Shown piece by piece: positions 1 to 6,720 of a DNA stretch of 28,077 bases (position 1 is the first letter of the stretch; every line of letters starts with the position of its first letter). The stretch is from assembly GCA_029261305.1 (NCBI GenBank), contig JAJDBO010000115.1:1-28077 (forward strand), read 5' to 3'. This DNA comes from Nitrospirales bacterium. GTDB taxonomy: Bacteria > Nitrospirota > Nitrospiria > Nitrospirales > UBA8639. The notes beneath the pieces are model-generated. The model did not search any database, had not been told where the DNA came from, and was given only the letters and a program-made list of their open reading frames with translations. The position numbers and the translations under genes were made by a program.

Positions 1-846
1 GCCTCGGTGATGGTCACGGCCAAATTGCCACCTTTCGCCAGACCAGGCATGAAACTAGACGTTCAGGTTTCGTCTCTGGCCAATGCCAAAAGTCTTAAGG
101 GCGGGACGTTGTTAATGACCCCGTTAAAGGCTCCGAACCAAGAGGTGTTTGCTGTGGCGCAAGGGCCAATCTCGACCTCAGGATTTGAAGGTGGGGAGGG
201 TGGGACTTCTGTAGTGAAAAACCAGCAATCAGGAGGGATTGTGCCGAGTGGGGCTATTGTTGAAAAATCGGTCGATTTAAATATCGAGGAATGGGACTCT
301 TTTTCTTTGTCACTGCAACAAGCGGACTTTACCACGTCGCTTCGATTGGCCGAAGTCGTCAATACCCATCTGGGTGAAGGCCTCGCGACTCCTATAAGTT
401 CGGGTCAGGTGAAGGTCACCGTGCCAGATGCATTTAAAGGAAAAGTGGTGCAAATGATTGCCGCAGTTGAGGGGTTGGATGTGAGGGTAGATGTTCGTGC
501 CAAAGTCGTGGTGAACGAACGAACTGGGACGATCGTGATGGGACAGCATGTGCGTCTGTCGAGCATGGCTGTGTCCCATGGGAACCTGACGATCAAGATC
601 AAAACGAGTTTTAATGTGTCTCAGCCGAGTCCTGCAAGTTTTGGGGGAGAAACAGTGGTGACGCCAGAGGTCGATACGACGATTGAAGAGGAAAATGGAC
701 GAGTGATTCAGGTCGATGGTTCGGTTACCCTCGGTGATTTAGTGAAAGCGTTAAATTCCGTAGGGGTGACACCGCGAGACTTGGTGGCGGTATTGACTGC
801 AGCAAAGGCTGCCGGGGCGCTTCAGGCGGAATTGGAAATGATTTAG
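1..846 (+). CDS. flgI: Flagellar P-ring protein FlgI, C-terminal part (5' end outside window)
   Basis: FlgI forms the periplasmic P ring around the flagellar rod in the peptidoglycan layer. The reading frame is open from base 1, so the N-terminus and signal peptide lie upstream; 281 residues remain of a protein usually near 365. The fragment keeps family-typical segments: VTAKLPPF followed by AKSLKGGTLLMTPLK, then AVAQGPIS, RTGTIVMGQHVRL, VSHGNLT, a VSQPSP stretch and GGETVVTP. The end, with TPRDLVAVLTAAKAAGALQAELEMI split around the final helix, matches the usual FlgI C-terminus. Its presence implies an outer membrane, because P and L rings are a diderm feature. It is followed 96 bases later by the short flgJ, the usual partner order. 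Product assignment is secure; only the missing 5' part is uncertain. Confidence 0.97.
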   Translation, partial: ASVMVTAKLPPFARPGMKLDVQVSSLANAKSLKGGTLLMTPLKAPNQEVFAVAQGPISTSGFEGGEGGTSVVKNQQSGGIVPSGAIVEKSVDLNIEEWDSFSLSLQQADFTTSLRLAEVVNTHLGEGLATPISSGQVKVTVPDAFKGKVVQMIAAVEGLDVRVDVRAKVVVNERTGTIVMGQHVRLSSMAVSHGNLTIKIKTSFNVSQPSPASFGGETVVTPEVDTTIEEENGRVIQVDGSVTLGDLVKALNSVGVTPRDLVAVLTAAKAAGALQAELEMI

Positions 847-942
847 ACATGCTGTCGCCGGGAAAAAAGATTGCAGCAAAATCGCCGGTCTAAACAACGA
901 GCGACAAGCAACTAGCAACAGTGCTCTTTGAGGAGGTTGTGA

Positions 943-1287
943 ATGATTTCTGAAATCGGAGGGCTGATTGATCAATCAGCGGACCATGCGTTCGACAATG
1001 GCCGTGTGGATTCCATCAAGAAATCGATCCAGCAGGGCCAAATTAAAAAGGCGAGCGAAGAGTTTGAAGCGTATTTTGTTTCGTACATGCTCAAAGTCAT
1101 GCGGCAGACGGTACCAAAAGGATCGCTGACGCAAAACCGCATGGGTGAGACTTTTCAGTCCTTTTATGATGAAGCCATTGGTAAGGAATCAGCCAAAGTC
1201 GGGGCCTTTGGATTGGCTCAGTACATTGAAGCTAGCATGGGGCAAGAAGAAGTCATAGTGAGTCAAGAAGGCAAGGTGTCTAAATAG
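943..1287 (+). CDS. flgJ: FlgJ-type rod-binding protein, without muramidase domain
   Basis: This 114-residue protein matches the N-terminal rod-binding domain of FlgJ, which caps or scaffolds the growing flagellar rod in the periplasm. The conserved core runs from about residue 35 to 105, with EFEAYFVSYMLKVMRQT, then GETFQSFYDEAIGKES and FGLAQYIEASMG. In enterics FlgJ is about 313 residues and carries a C-terminal glucosaminidase that bores through peptidoglycan; that domain is absent here. Single-domain FlgJ proteins are common outside gamma- and betaproteobacteria, so a separate hydrolase must do that job. The ATG is preceded by a strong Shine-Dalgarno sequence, GAGGAGG at 929-935. No signal peptide is visible, as in enteric FlgJ. 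The gene lies directly after flgI. Confidence 0.92.
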   Translation: MISEIGGLIDQSADHAFDNGRVDSIKKSIQQGQIKKASEEFEAYFVSYMLKVMRQTVPKGSLTQNRMGETFQSFYDEAIGKESAKVGAFGLAQYIEASMGQEEVIVSQEGKVSK

Positions 1288-1323
1288 AGGTCAAAGAATT
1301 GAAAGTTTTCTTTGGAAAGACCG

Positions 1324-1345
1324 GCCAAGGGATGGTCTCCTTGGC
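1324..1345. other. Inverted repeat between flgJ and flgM
   Basis: GCCAAGG (1324-1330) and CCTTGGC (1339-1345) form a perfect 7-bp stem with an 8-base loop. A second stem, AGACC (1318-1322) with GGTCT (1334-1338), overlaps it and would compete. No T-run follows, so I do not call it an intrinsic terminator. It could mark the end of the flgI-flgJ transcript upstream of the flgM promoter, or have no role. Confidence 0.4.
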
Positions 1346-1382
1346 GACAACAATCTCGCGTGATAGGCAGAAACTGCCCTCC

Positions 1383-1410
1383 TCAAGTTATAACGGTGCC
1401 AAACCGATAA
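1383..1410 (+). promoter_or_regulatory. Candidate sigma-28 (FliA) promoter of flgM
   Basis: A -35-like TCAAGTTA (1383-1390) and a -10-like ACCGATAA (1403-1410) are separated by 12 bases. The classic sigma-28 pattern is TAAAGTTT, about 11 bases, then GCCGATAA; the TCAAG form of the -35 is also known from Pseudomonas. It lies 22 bases before the flgM ATG. A sigma-28 promoter in front of flgM is the textbook arrangement in which the anti-sigma factor is made under the sigma factor it inhibits. No second comparable match was noticed elsewhere in the window. Confidence 0.75.
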
Positions 1411-1432
1411 TAACAGTAAGGAGGATTCTTAC

Positions 1433-1747
1433 ATGGCTATATCAGGACCAGATCCTGTTCATGATCTGAATCAGGCATTGTTTGGGGTTCGTCGCTCCCA
1501 GGGTACAGAGAAACGGGTGGGCGAGGCGACGTCTCAATCAACGGGTCACAGCCTGGATACCGTCGCCTTCTCGCCAGAAAGTAAAGAGCGAGATGCGGTG
1601 ATCAAGCAAATCCACGAGTTGCCAGATATTCGGGTCGACCAATTGACACCCATTCACCAGGCCATCGCTGATGGGCAATATCATATCGATGGTCACCGTC
1701 TCGCGGCTGGCGTCATTCGGGAAACGGTGCTCAACGCCGTGGCGTAA
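1433..1747 (+). CDS. flgM: Anti-sigma-28 factor FlgM
   Basis: FlgM binds sigma-28 (FliA) in the cytoplasm and blocks late flagellar transcription until the hook is finished, when FlgM is exported through the flagellar type III apparatus. The 104-residue length is close to the usual 90-100. The N-terminal half is polar and likely disordered, as expected for an exported protein. The C-terminal sigma-binding segment is recognisable: IHELPDIRVDQLTPIHQAI, then DGQYHIDGHRLAAGVIRE, matching the FlgM pattern of DIRVEKV, AIxxGxY and AxxLLxE. The start has a strong Shine-Dalgarno sequence, AAGGAGG at 1418-1424. A sigma-28-like promoter sits just upstream, and flgN, flgK and flgL follow, so this is a typical class III operon head. 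Confidence 0.93.
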   Translation: MAISGPDPVHDLNQALFGVRRSQGTEKRVGEATSQSTGHSLDTVAFSPESKERDAVIKQIHELPDIRVDQLTPIHQAIADGQYHIDGHRLAAGVIRETVLNAVA

Positions 1748-1842
1748 CAGGAAGAAGTCACTCGTCGCTTGCCTCTCGCAAAAGAGTGAGATGCGAAATG
1801 CACACGACGATCTATGTCTTATGCTTCGGAGGAGGTTTGTCA

Positions 1843-2343
1843 ATGAATTCCAGTGGATTATGGGATGACCTCCTGGGAACCCTGCGAGCTGAACGCACGT
1901 CCTACCATCACCTCTCCACGCTATTGACCCAAGAGCATAATGCGTTACGTCGTATGGCGTCAGATTCGTTACTCGAATTAACTGAAAAGAAAAAAGTGGT
2001 GTTGTCCGATTTACGTGATCTGGATTCCCGGCGATTGGCGTTGTTTGAAACGTTGTTAGGACCTCAACTGGTCCATACTCCTTTAGATTGGATTCCATTT
2101 TTACGTAAAGCCCAAGCCCCCTGGGGGGGGCAGGCGTCTGTGGAATTTCGTGAAGTGGTTAATGTGGCGCGTAACGTGGCGGGTCAGGGCCGTCAGAATG
2201 CGGAATTAACGCATCGTGGATTAGGCATGGTGCGTGAGGCGTTACGTCTGATTCATGGAGGAGGCATTCATGAGCCCACATACCAAGGGTCAGGAGAAAT
2301 GCAGATGCCTTCGGTGACTTCATCCTTAAGCGTGCACGGATAA
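1843..2343 (+). CDS. flgN: FlgN-type flagellar export chaperone
   Basis: FlgN is the cytoplasmic chaperone that guards FlgK and FlgL before export. This 166-residue protein is predicted mostly helical, with alternating charged and leucine-rich stretches such as LWDDLLGTLRAERTSYHHLS and LLELTEKKKVVLSDLRDLD, as in FlgN family members, which are weakly conserved in sequence. Placement between flgM and flgK is the strongest support. I chose the ATG at 1843 because GGAGGAGG (1828-1835) lies at proper spacing before it; an in-frame ATG at 1786 would add 19 residues, has no such site, and reads as non-FlgN sequence. A G-run at 2122-2129 sits in the gene, but the frame stays open through it. Confidence 0.85.
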   Translation: MNSSGLWDDLLGTLRAERTSYHHLSTLLTQEHNALRRMASDSLLELTEKKKVVLSDLRDLDSRRLALFETLLGPQLVHTPLDWIPFLRKAQAPWGGQASVEFREVVNVARNVAGQGRQNAELTHRGLGMVREALRLIHGGGIHEPTYQGSGEMQMPSVTSSLSVHG

Positions 2344-2355
2344 GACGGCGAGATT

Positions 2356-4014
2356 ATGGCAGGTATCACCAACCTCTTCGATATCGGGCGGACTGGCATT
2401 CAGGCTAATCAGCAAGGTCTAGCAACCACGTCCCACAATATCACCAATGTGGGGACCGAGGGATTCTCTCGTCAACGTGCTATCTTGGAAACAGGCCGTC
2501 CTCAGGGAGGAGTGATTTCCACGGGTGTGCGCGTGACGGATGTGACGCGTCTCGTCGATCAATTTATCGAAGCCCAGCTGACGGATACCACCCAAGATTT
2601 TGGTCGGTTTAATATTCGCCATGATCTCTTATCACGTGTGGAAACCGTCTTTAGTGAATCTGATACTGGCGGGATCAACAATGCCATTGATCGTCTCTTT
2701 AATTCGTTTCGCGATCTTTCTACCTTTCCAGAAGAGAGTTCCCAGCGGACGCTGGTCATTAACGAAGCTCAGGCCTTAGCTGATACGATCAATCTAGCCG
2801 CAACGACATTGTCTCAAATACGCAAGGATATCGATGATGCGATTGGTCAGAACTTATCAACGGTAAACACGGTTGCGACTCAAATAGCGGCATTGAATGA
2901 CCAAATTCATTTTGCTGAAGCGAATGGGAACACGGCCAATGATTTGCGGGATCGCCGCGCGGTATTAGTGAACGATATGGCTGAGTTGGTGAACATTGAA
3001 ACCGTCGAGATGACCAATGGGTTGGCCGTGTTGGTAGGGGGGCAACTGTTGGTAAGTGGAGATCGAAACAATACACTCGTTCAAGTTTCGGATGCGGATA
3101 ACCCTGGTGTGAATGATGTGGCGGTTCAACGAAGTGATGGCACGAATTTTGTTGTGACCTCAAAAATCAACGATGGTGAAATTTCCGGGCGATTGACGGT
3201 GCGGGACGCGGATATTCAAGGCTACCAAGATCGATTGGATCGAATCTCTGCAGTGCTGGTGAATGAGATCAATCAACAACACCAAGCAGGATATGGCCTC
3301 GATGGTACGACCACCAACATACTGTTTTCTGCCCTCACTCCGGATGCCCCATTGGCGAAAGATACAAATTCTGGAGGAGCGGCCGGCACATCAACGGCAA
3401 TCTCGACTGCGGCATCTCTGACCATGGATTCGTATGAAATTCAATTCACAAGTGCGACAGTCTTTGACGTGGTGAATGTCACGGATGGGACGACAGTACT
3501 GAGTGCTCAAGCCTATACTTCCGGAGCCACGATAACGTTTGATGGCTTGGATGCGGTGATCACTAACGGAACTGGTGCGCCTGCAACTGGAGATGCCTTT
3601 ACCGTGAGCGCTCACAAAGGTGCGGCGCTTGATCTGTCTGTGAGTTTGACAGACATTGATAAAATCGCGGCGTCGTCGACCTTGGCAGGGGTCCCAGGAA
3701 ATAATGTGAATGCCCTTGCCCTTATCGCGATCCAGTCTGCGAGCCAAAGTACTTTGGGTGGGGTGAATGTAGACGACTATCATGCGGTGACAGTTGGTAA
3801 TGTAGGGAGCGATACCTTCTTGGCAGGTCTTCAACGCAATGCCAAGCAGATTGAAATGGATCAAGTGACCTCATTAAGAGAAAGTGTCTCTGGGGTAAAC
3901 TTGGATGAGGAATTAACTCGGCTTTTGGAATTTCAACGGGCATTTGAAGCATCAGCACGCCTGATTTCAACGGCGGATGAATTATTCCAAACGGTGATCG
4001 GATTAGGCCGATAA
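2356..4014 (+). CDS. flgK: Flagellar hook-associated protein 1 (FlgK)
   Basis: FlgK is the first hook-filament junction protein, exported and assembled on the hook tip. It has 552 residues, close to the enteric 547. The N-terminus has the coiled-coil D0 region with NLFDIGRTGIQANQQGL and the SHNITNVGTEGFSRQ motif shared by rod and hook proteins. Residues around 92-130 carry VETVFSESDTGGINNAID and LFNSFRDLSTFPEESSQR, typical of FlgK. The C-terminus with DEELTRLLEFQRAFEASA and ADELFQTVIGL is the matching D0 helix. A beta-rich module at about residues 349-420 is repeated twice in FlgL (see repeat entries). Only 12 bases separate it from flgN, with a weak ribosome site, suggesting coupling. Confidence 0.97.
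   Translation: MAGITNLFDIGRTGIQANQQGLATTSHNITNVGTEGFSRQRAILETGRPQGGVISTGVRVTDVTRLVDQFIEAQLTDTTQDFGRFNIRHDLLSRVETVFSESDTGGINNAIDRLFNSFRDLSTFPEESSQRTLVINEAQALADTINLAATTLSQIRKDIDDAIGQNLSTVNTVATQIAALNDQIHFAEANGNTANDLRDRRAVLVNDMAELVNIETVEMTNGLAVLVGGQLLVSGDRNNTLVQVSDADNPGVNDVAVQRSDGTNFVVTSKINDGEISGRLTVRDADIQGYQDRLDRISAVLVNEINQQHQAGYGLDGTTTNILFSALTPDAPLAKDTNSGGAAGTSTAISTAASLTMDSYEIQFTSATVFDVVNVTDGTTVLSAQAYTSGATITFDGLDAVITNGTGAPATGDAFTVSAHKGAALDLSVSLTDIDKIAASSTLAGVPGNNVNALALIAIQSASQSTLGGVNVDDYHAVTVGNVGSDTFLAGLQRNAKQIEMDQVTSLRESVSGVNLDEELTRLLEFQRAFEASARLISTADELFQTVIGLGR
3400..3615 (+). repeat. Shared hook-junction module, copy in FlgK
   Basis: FlgK residues about 349-420 form a module with the pattern YEIQFTS...VFDVVNVT.GTTVLSAQAYTSGATITFDGL...VIT...GAPATGDAFTVSAH. 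The same pattern occurs twice in FlgL. It is a protein-level repeat; the DNA copies have diverged. Such a domain would lie on the outer surface of the junction. Confidence 0.8.
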
Positions 4015-4131
4015 GGTGAAGTTCCCTTGTTAAGCGCCATCCGTGAAGCAGGAGATGGATAGCGTGAGAGTCGGAAGAACGTTGGAGAATGGGTGGTGAA
4101 GTTTTTACGCTTCTCGATAGGAACTTAAATC

Positions 4132-5553
4132 ATGCGTGTCACGAATCAACAGCAAATTGATCTCTTGCTAGGGCACTATCAAGGCCAACAAGTGGATTTT
4201 TCCCGCGCGAGTGAGAATTTGGCGTCGGGAAAAAAGGTCCATCGACCTTCTGATGATCCCTTAGCTTTTGAGCAGATTATGAAATTTCGTAATGTGCTCA
4301 ATAATATTGATAAACGCTTGTTGTCGGTTCATGAGGGAGCTTCGCGTTTAAACCTGTCGGAAAGTGTTCTTGCCGGTGCAGAGCAGATTATCCAGCGTTC
4401 AAAGGAAATTGCTCTCGGGCAAAACAATGGGACTAGTTCAGCTGGTGAACGCGAAGCTGTGGCCCAAGAGGTACACCAATTGCTGTTGAGCTTTTTGGAT
4501 GCAGCCAATACAAAAATTAATGAACGTTATTTGTTTTCTGGCTTTGAAACGCAAACAGCGACCTATGCGTTATCAACATCGGTTTCGGCTTCTGGCCGGA
4601 GCCCTGCCATTTCTGCCAATGGAGACAATACGGGAACGACTTCGTCCACTGTGGCGATTCAGACGGCCAGCTCCCTCACTGGAGGAGAGTATTCAATATC
4701 CTTTTCTGACTCCACGACTTTTGATGTAAGAAATCTTACCACGGGTGCTACGGTGTTAACGAGCCAGACGTACACGACGGGTGCCAATATTGATTTCGAT
4801 GGGTTGCGGGTTGTCCTTACCGATAATCCGAGTGGCCCGTTGGGAGGAGATGAATTTCAAATTACCGCCCATAATCCTTCAGATGCAACGGTTTCCTCAT
4901 CAGTGAGTACGGCCTCGGCCTTGCAACCCAATATCTATGAAATTCGCTTCACGACGACTTCTCTTTTTGATGTGGTGAATCTCACAAATGGGCAAACCTT
5001 ATCTTCGGGAAACGCGTATGTCTCAGGGGCAAATATTGTGTTTGCTGGTTTGACCACGGTCATTACTGATGGAACAGTAGCCCCTCAAGCAGGAGATAAA
5101 TATCAAGTCAGGCCAAATTATAGTTATCAAGGCGATACAGGAAGTATTGCAATTGAGTATGAAGACAACAAAACGATTGGCACTAATGTGGTGGGAAGCC
5201 AAGTGTTTTCAGGGCCTTCTGTGGATTTGATCGATACCTTGCAGGATTTAGAACAAGCACTTCTTTCTAATACCCCATCACAATTGGGGGCGATTATTAC
5301 CAATTTGACTAATGGCTTAGACCAATTGACTGATGCCAGAGCCGACATTGGGTCTAAGGTCAATCGACTTGATCGCTTAACCGAAAGTTTGCAGCTCCTG
5401 TCTTTTGCGACTCAGGATGAGCGTTCGGCTATTGAAGATACGGATTTTGCTGAAGCCTCGACTCAATTGAAGACTTTAGAAACCAACCTGACAGCCTCAC
5501 TGTTAACCCTCAATCAGCAATTTCAAATTAGTCTTCTCAATTTCCTTCGGTAA
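4132..5553 (+). CDS. flgL: Flagellar hook-associated protein 3 (FlgL), enlarged
   Basis: FlgL is the second hook-filament junction protein and resembles flagellin at its ends. The N-terminus shows MRVTNQQQIDLLL, then FSRASENLASGKKVHRPSDD and INERYLFSGFETQT, all classic for FlgL. The C-terminus, with LTDARADIGSKVNRLD and the final helix LTLNQQFQISLLNFL, also fits. At 473 residues it is about 150 longer than enteric FlgL (317). The extra length is mostly two tandem copies of a beta-rich module (about residues 172-247 and 256-327) that also occurs once in FlgK. It starts 117 bases after flgK, a longer gap than usual in this operon, with only a weak ribosome site (AGGAA at 4120-4124). Confidence 0.95.
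   Translation: MRVTNQQQIDLLLGHYQGQQVDFSRASENLASGKKVHRPSDDPLAFEQIMKFRNVLNNIDKRLLSVHEGASRLNLSESVLAGAEQIIQRSKEIALGQNNGTSSAGEREAVAQEVHQLLLSFLDAANTKINERYLFSGFETQTATYALSTSVSASGRSPAISANGDNTGTTSSTVAIQTASSLTGGEYSISFSDSTTFDVRNLTTGATVLTSQTYTTGANIDFDGLRVVLTDNPSGPLGGDEFQITAHNPSDATVSSSVSTASALQPNIYEIRFTTTSLFDVVNLTNGQTLSSGNAYVSGANIVFAGLTTVITDGTVAPQAGDKYQVRPNYSYQGDTGSIAIEYEDNKTIGTNVVGSQVFSGPSVDLIDTLQDLEQALLSNTPSQLGAIITNLTNGLDQLTDARADIGSKVNRLDRLTESLQLLSFATQDERSAIEDTDFAEASTQLKTLETNLTASLLTLNQQFQISLLNFLR
4645..4872 (+). repeat. Shared hook-junction module, first copy in FlgL
   Basis: FlgL residues about 172-247: YSISFSDSTTFDVRNLT, then VLTSQTYTTGANIDFDGL, then PLGGDEFQITAH. It aligns by eye with the FlgK copy and with the next FlgL copy over the full length. 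Confidence 0.8.
4897..5112 (+). repeat. Shared hook-junction module, second copy in FlgL
   Basis: FlgL residues about 256-327: YEIRFTTTSLFDVVNLTNG, then NAYVSGANIVFAGL, then VITDG and PQAGDKYQV. It is closer by eye to the FlgK copy (YEIQF, FDVVNVT, YTSGATITF) than the first FlgL copy is, which suggests a copying event between the two genes. Confidence 0.8.
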
Positions 5554-5748
5554 GTTGGATATTCGCCGTTACTGGACAATATCGCTCATCCTTCAGTTTT
5601 CCTGTCGTTCAACCGAAGAGACAGTCAGAGGCCAGGAAGGCTTTCCGCCTGCAAGCTGACTTGCTAGGAGTCATATCACATAACCCTAGTATGCAGCGTC
5701 TTTCCTGGAATTTTCCTCTTAGAATATCTGAGTGAAAAGGAAGCAACC

Positions 5749-6696
5749 ATGGATGTCCTGATTGCGGATGATGACCCCGTATCTCTCCATCTCCTGAAAG
5801 CCAAGCTGCAGAAGTGGCAATACCGCGTCACGATTTGCACGGATGGGCAAGAAGCGTGGGAAATTTTACAGTCAGAGTCTCCACCGCGTTTGGCAATTCT
5901 GGATTGGATGATGCCGGGATTAGATGGGTTGGAAATTTGCCAGAAGGTTCGAAGCAATCGAAGTGCACCGTATATCTACATTTTACTATTGACCTCTCGA
6001 GGGGAAACCGCAGATCTCGTGGTAGGCATGGAAGCGGGAGCGGATGACTATCTGACCAAACCTTTTAATGTTGAAGAACTTGAAGTGCGACTTCGTGCAG
6101 GTCGAAGAATATTGGACCTACAGGCGGAGTTGATGGCCGCTCAAGAATCGCTTCGCATTCAGGCGACACATGATCCGTTGACGATGATATGGAATCGTGG
6201 AGCCATCCTGGAGAATTTAGATCGTGAATTGGCGCGTGCGCAACGAGAACAAACTCCTATTAGTGTAATCCTTGTTGATCTCGATAACTTTAAAACCATT
6301 AATGACACCTATGGCCATCTCGTGGGTGATGCGGTGCTTGTAGAAGCCAGTCATCGCATGCGCTCGAGCATTCGGCCCTATGATTCACTGGGGAGATATG
6401 GTGGTGAGGAATTTCTCATTGTGTTGCCCGGGAGTGATGCCAGCAATGCTATGAATGAAGCCTCTCGTGTCAAGGCTGCTGTAGGGGAAGGGCCGTATAT
6501 TATTGGGGACCTCGCTCTTACCGTGACCTGTAGTCAGGGTGTGACTACCTGGATGAATACGACAAAGGGCGAGATTGAAAGTCTATTGAAAGCGGCGGAC
6601 GGAGGAATGTATTTGGCGAAGCATAGTGGCCGCAATCGTGTGGAATATTTGGAAGTGGATCGAACGAGTCTGAGTACTCAGTTCTTAAATTCCTGA
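5749..6696 (+). CDS. Response regulator with GGDEF domain (diguanylate cyclase)
   Basis: Predicted to make cyclic di-GMP from two GTP when its receiver domain is phosphorylated. Residues 1-115 are a complete receiver: acidic pocket D7-D9, phospho-acceptor D52 in AILDWMMPG, T82 and K104 in YLTKPF. A short helical linker (about 120-140) leads to a GGDEF domain with active-site GGEEF at 218-222. The inhibitory site RPYD at 209-212 lies five residues before it, so product inhibition is expected to work. No membrane segments are seen; the protein is cytosolic, similar in layout to PleD/WspR-type cyclases. The start ATG is preceded by AAAAGGAAG. It sits between flgL and fliW, followed three bases later or so by a hybrid kinase that may phosphorylate it. 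Confidence 0.93.
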   Translation: MDVLIADDDPVSLHLLKAKLQKWQYRVTICTDGQEAWEILQSESPPRLAILDWMMPGLDGLEICQKVRSNRSAPYIYILLLTSRGETADLVVGMEAGADDYLTKPFNVEELEVRLRAGRRILDLQAELMAAQESLRIQATHDPLTMIWNRGAILENLDRELARAQREQTPISVILVDLDNFKTINDTYGHLVGDAVLVEASHRMRSSIRPYDSLGRYGGEEFLIVLPGSDASNAMNEASRVKAAVGEGPYIIGDLALTVTCSQGVTTWMNTTKGEIESLLKAADGGMYLAKHSGRNRVEYLEVDRTSLSTQFLNS

Positions 6697-6720
6697 AGAT
6701 TGGATGAAAAATTACTAACG

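Noticed and set aside
1324..1345. Intrinsic terminator after flgJ
   Set aside because: The stem is good but no T-run follows; kept only as an inverted repeat.
1538..2098. Long minus-strand reading frame opposite flgM-flgN
   Set aside because: It is a shadow of two well-supported plus-strand genes and shows no recognisable protein family.
2122..2129. G-run in flgN as a sign of frameshift or phase variation
   Set aside because: The flgN frame is continuous through the run and ends just before flgK; a run of eight G could vary, but nothing in the sequence shows an alternative product.
5651..5664. Short hairpin GCAAG-CTGA-CTTGC after flgL as a terminator
   Set aside because: The stem is only five pairs and no T-run follows.
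5661..5692. Sigma-70-like promoter before the REC-GGDEF gene (TTGCTA and TAGTAT)
   Set aside because: The spacer is 20 bases, too long, and both boxes are imperfect.
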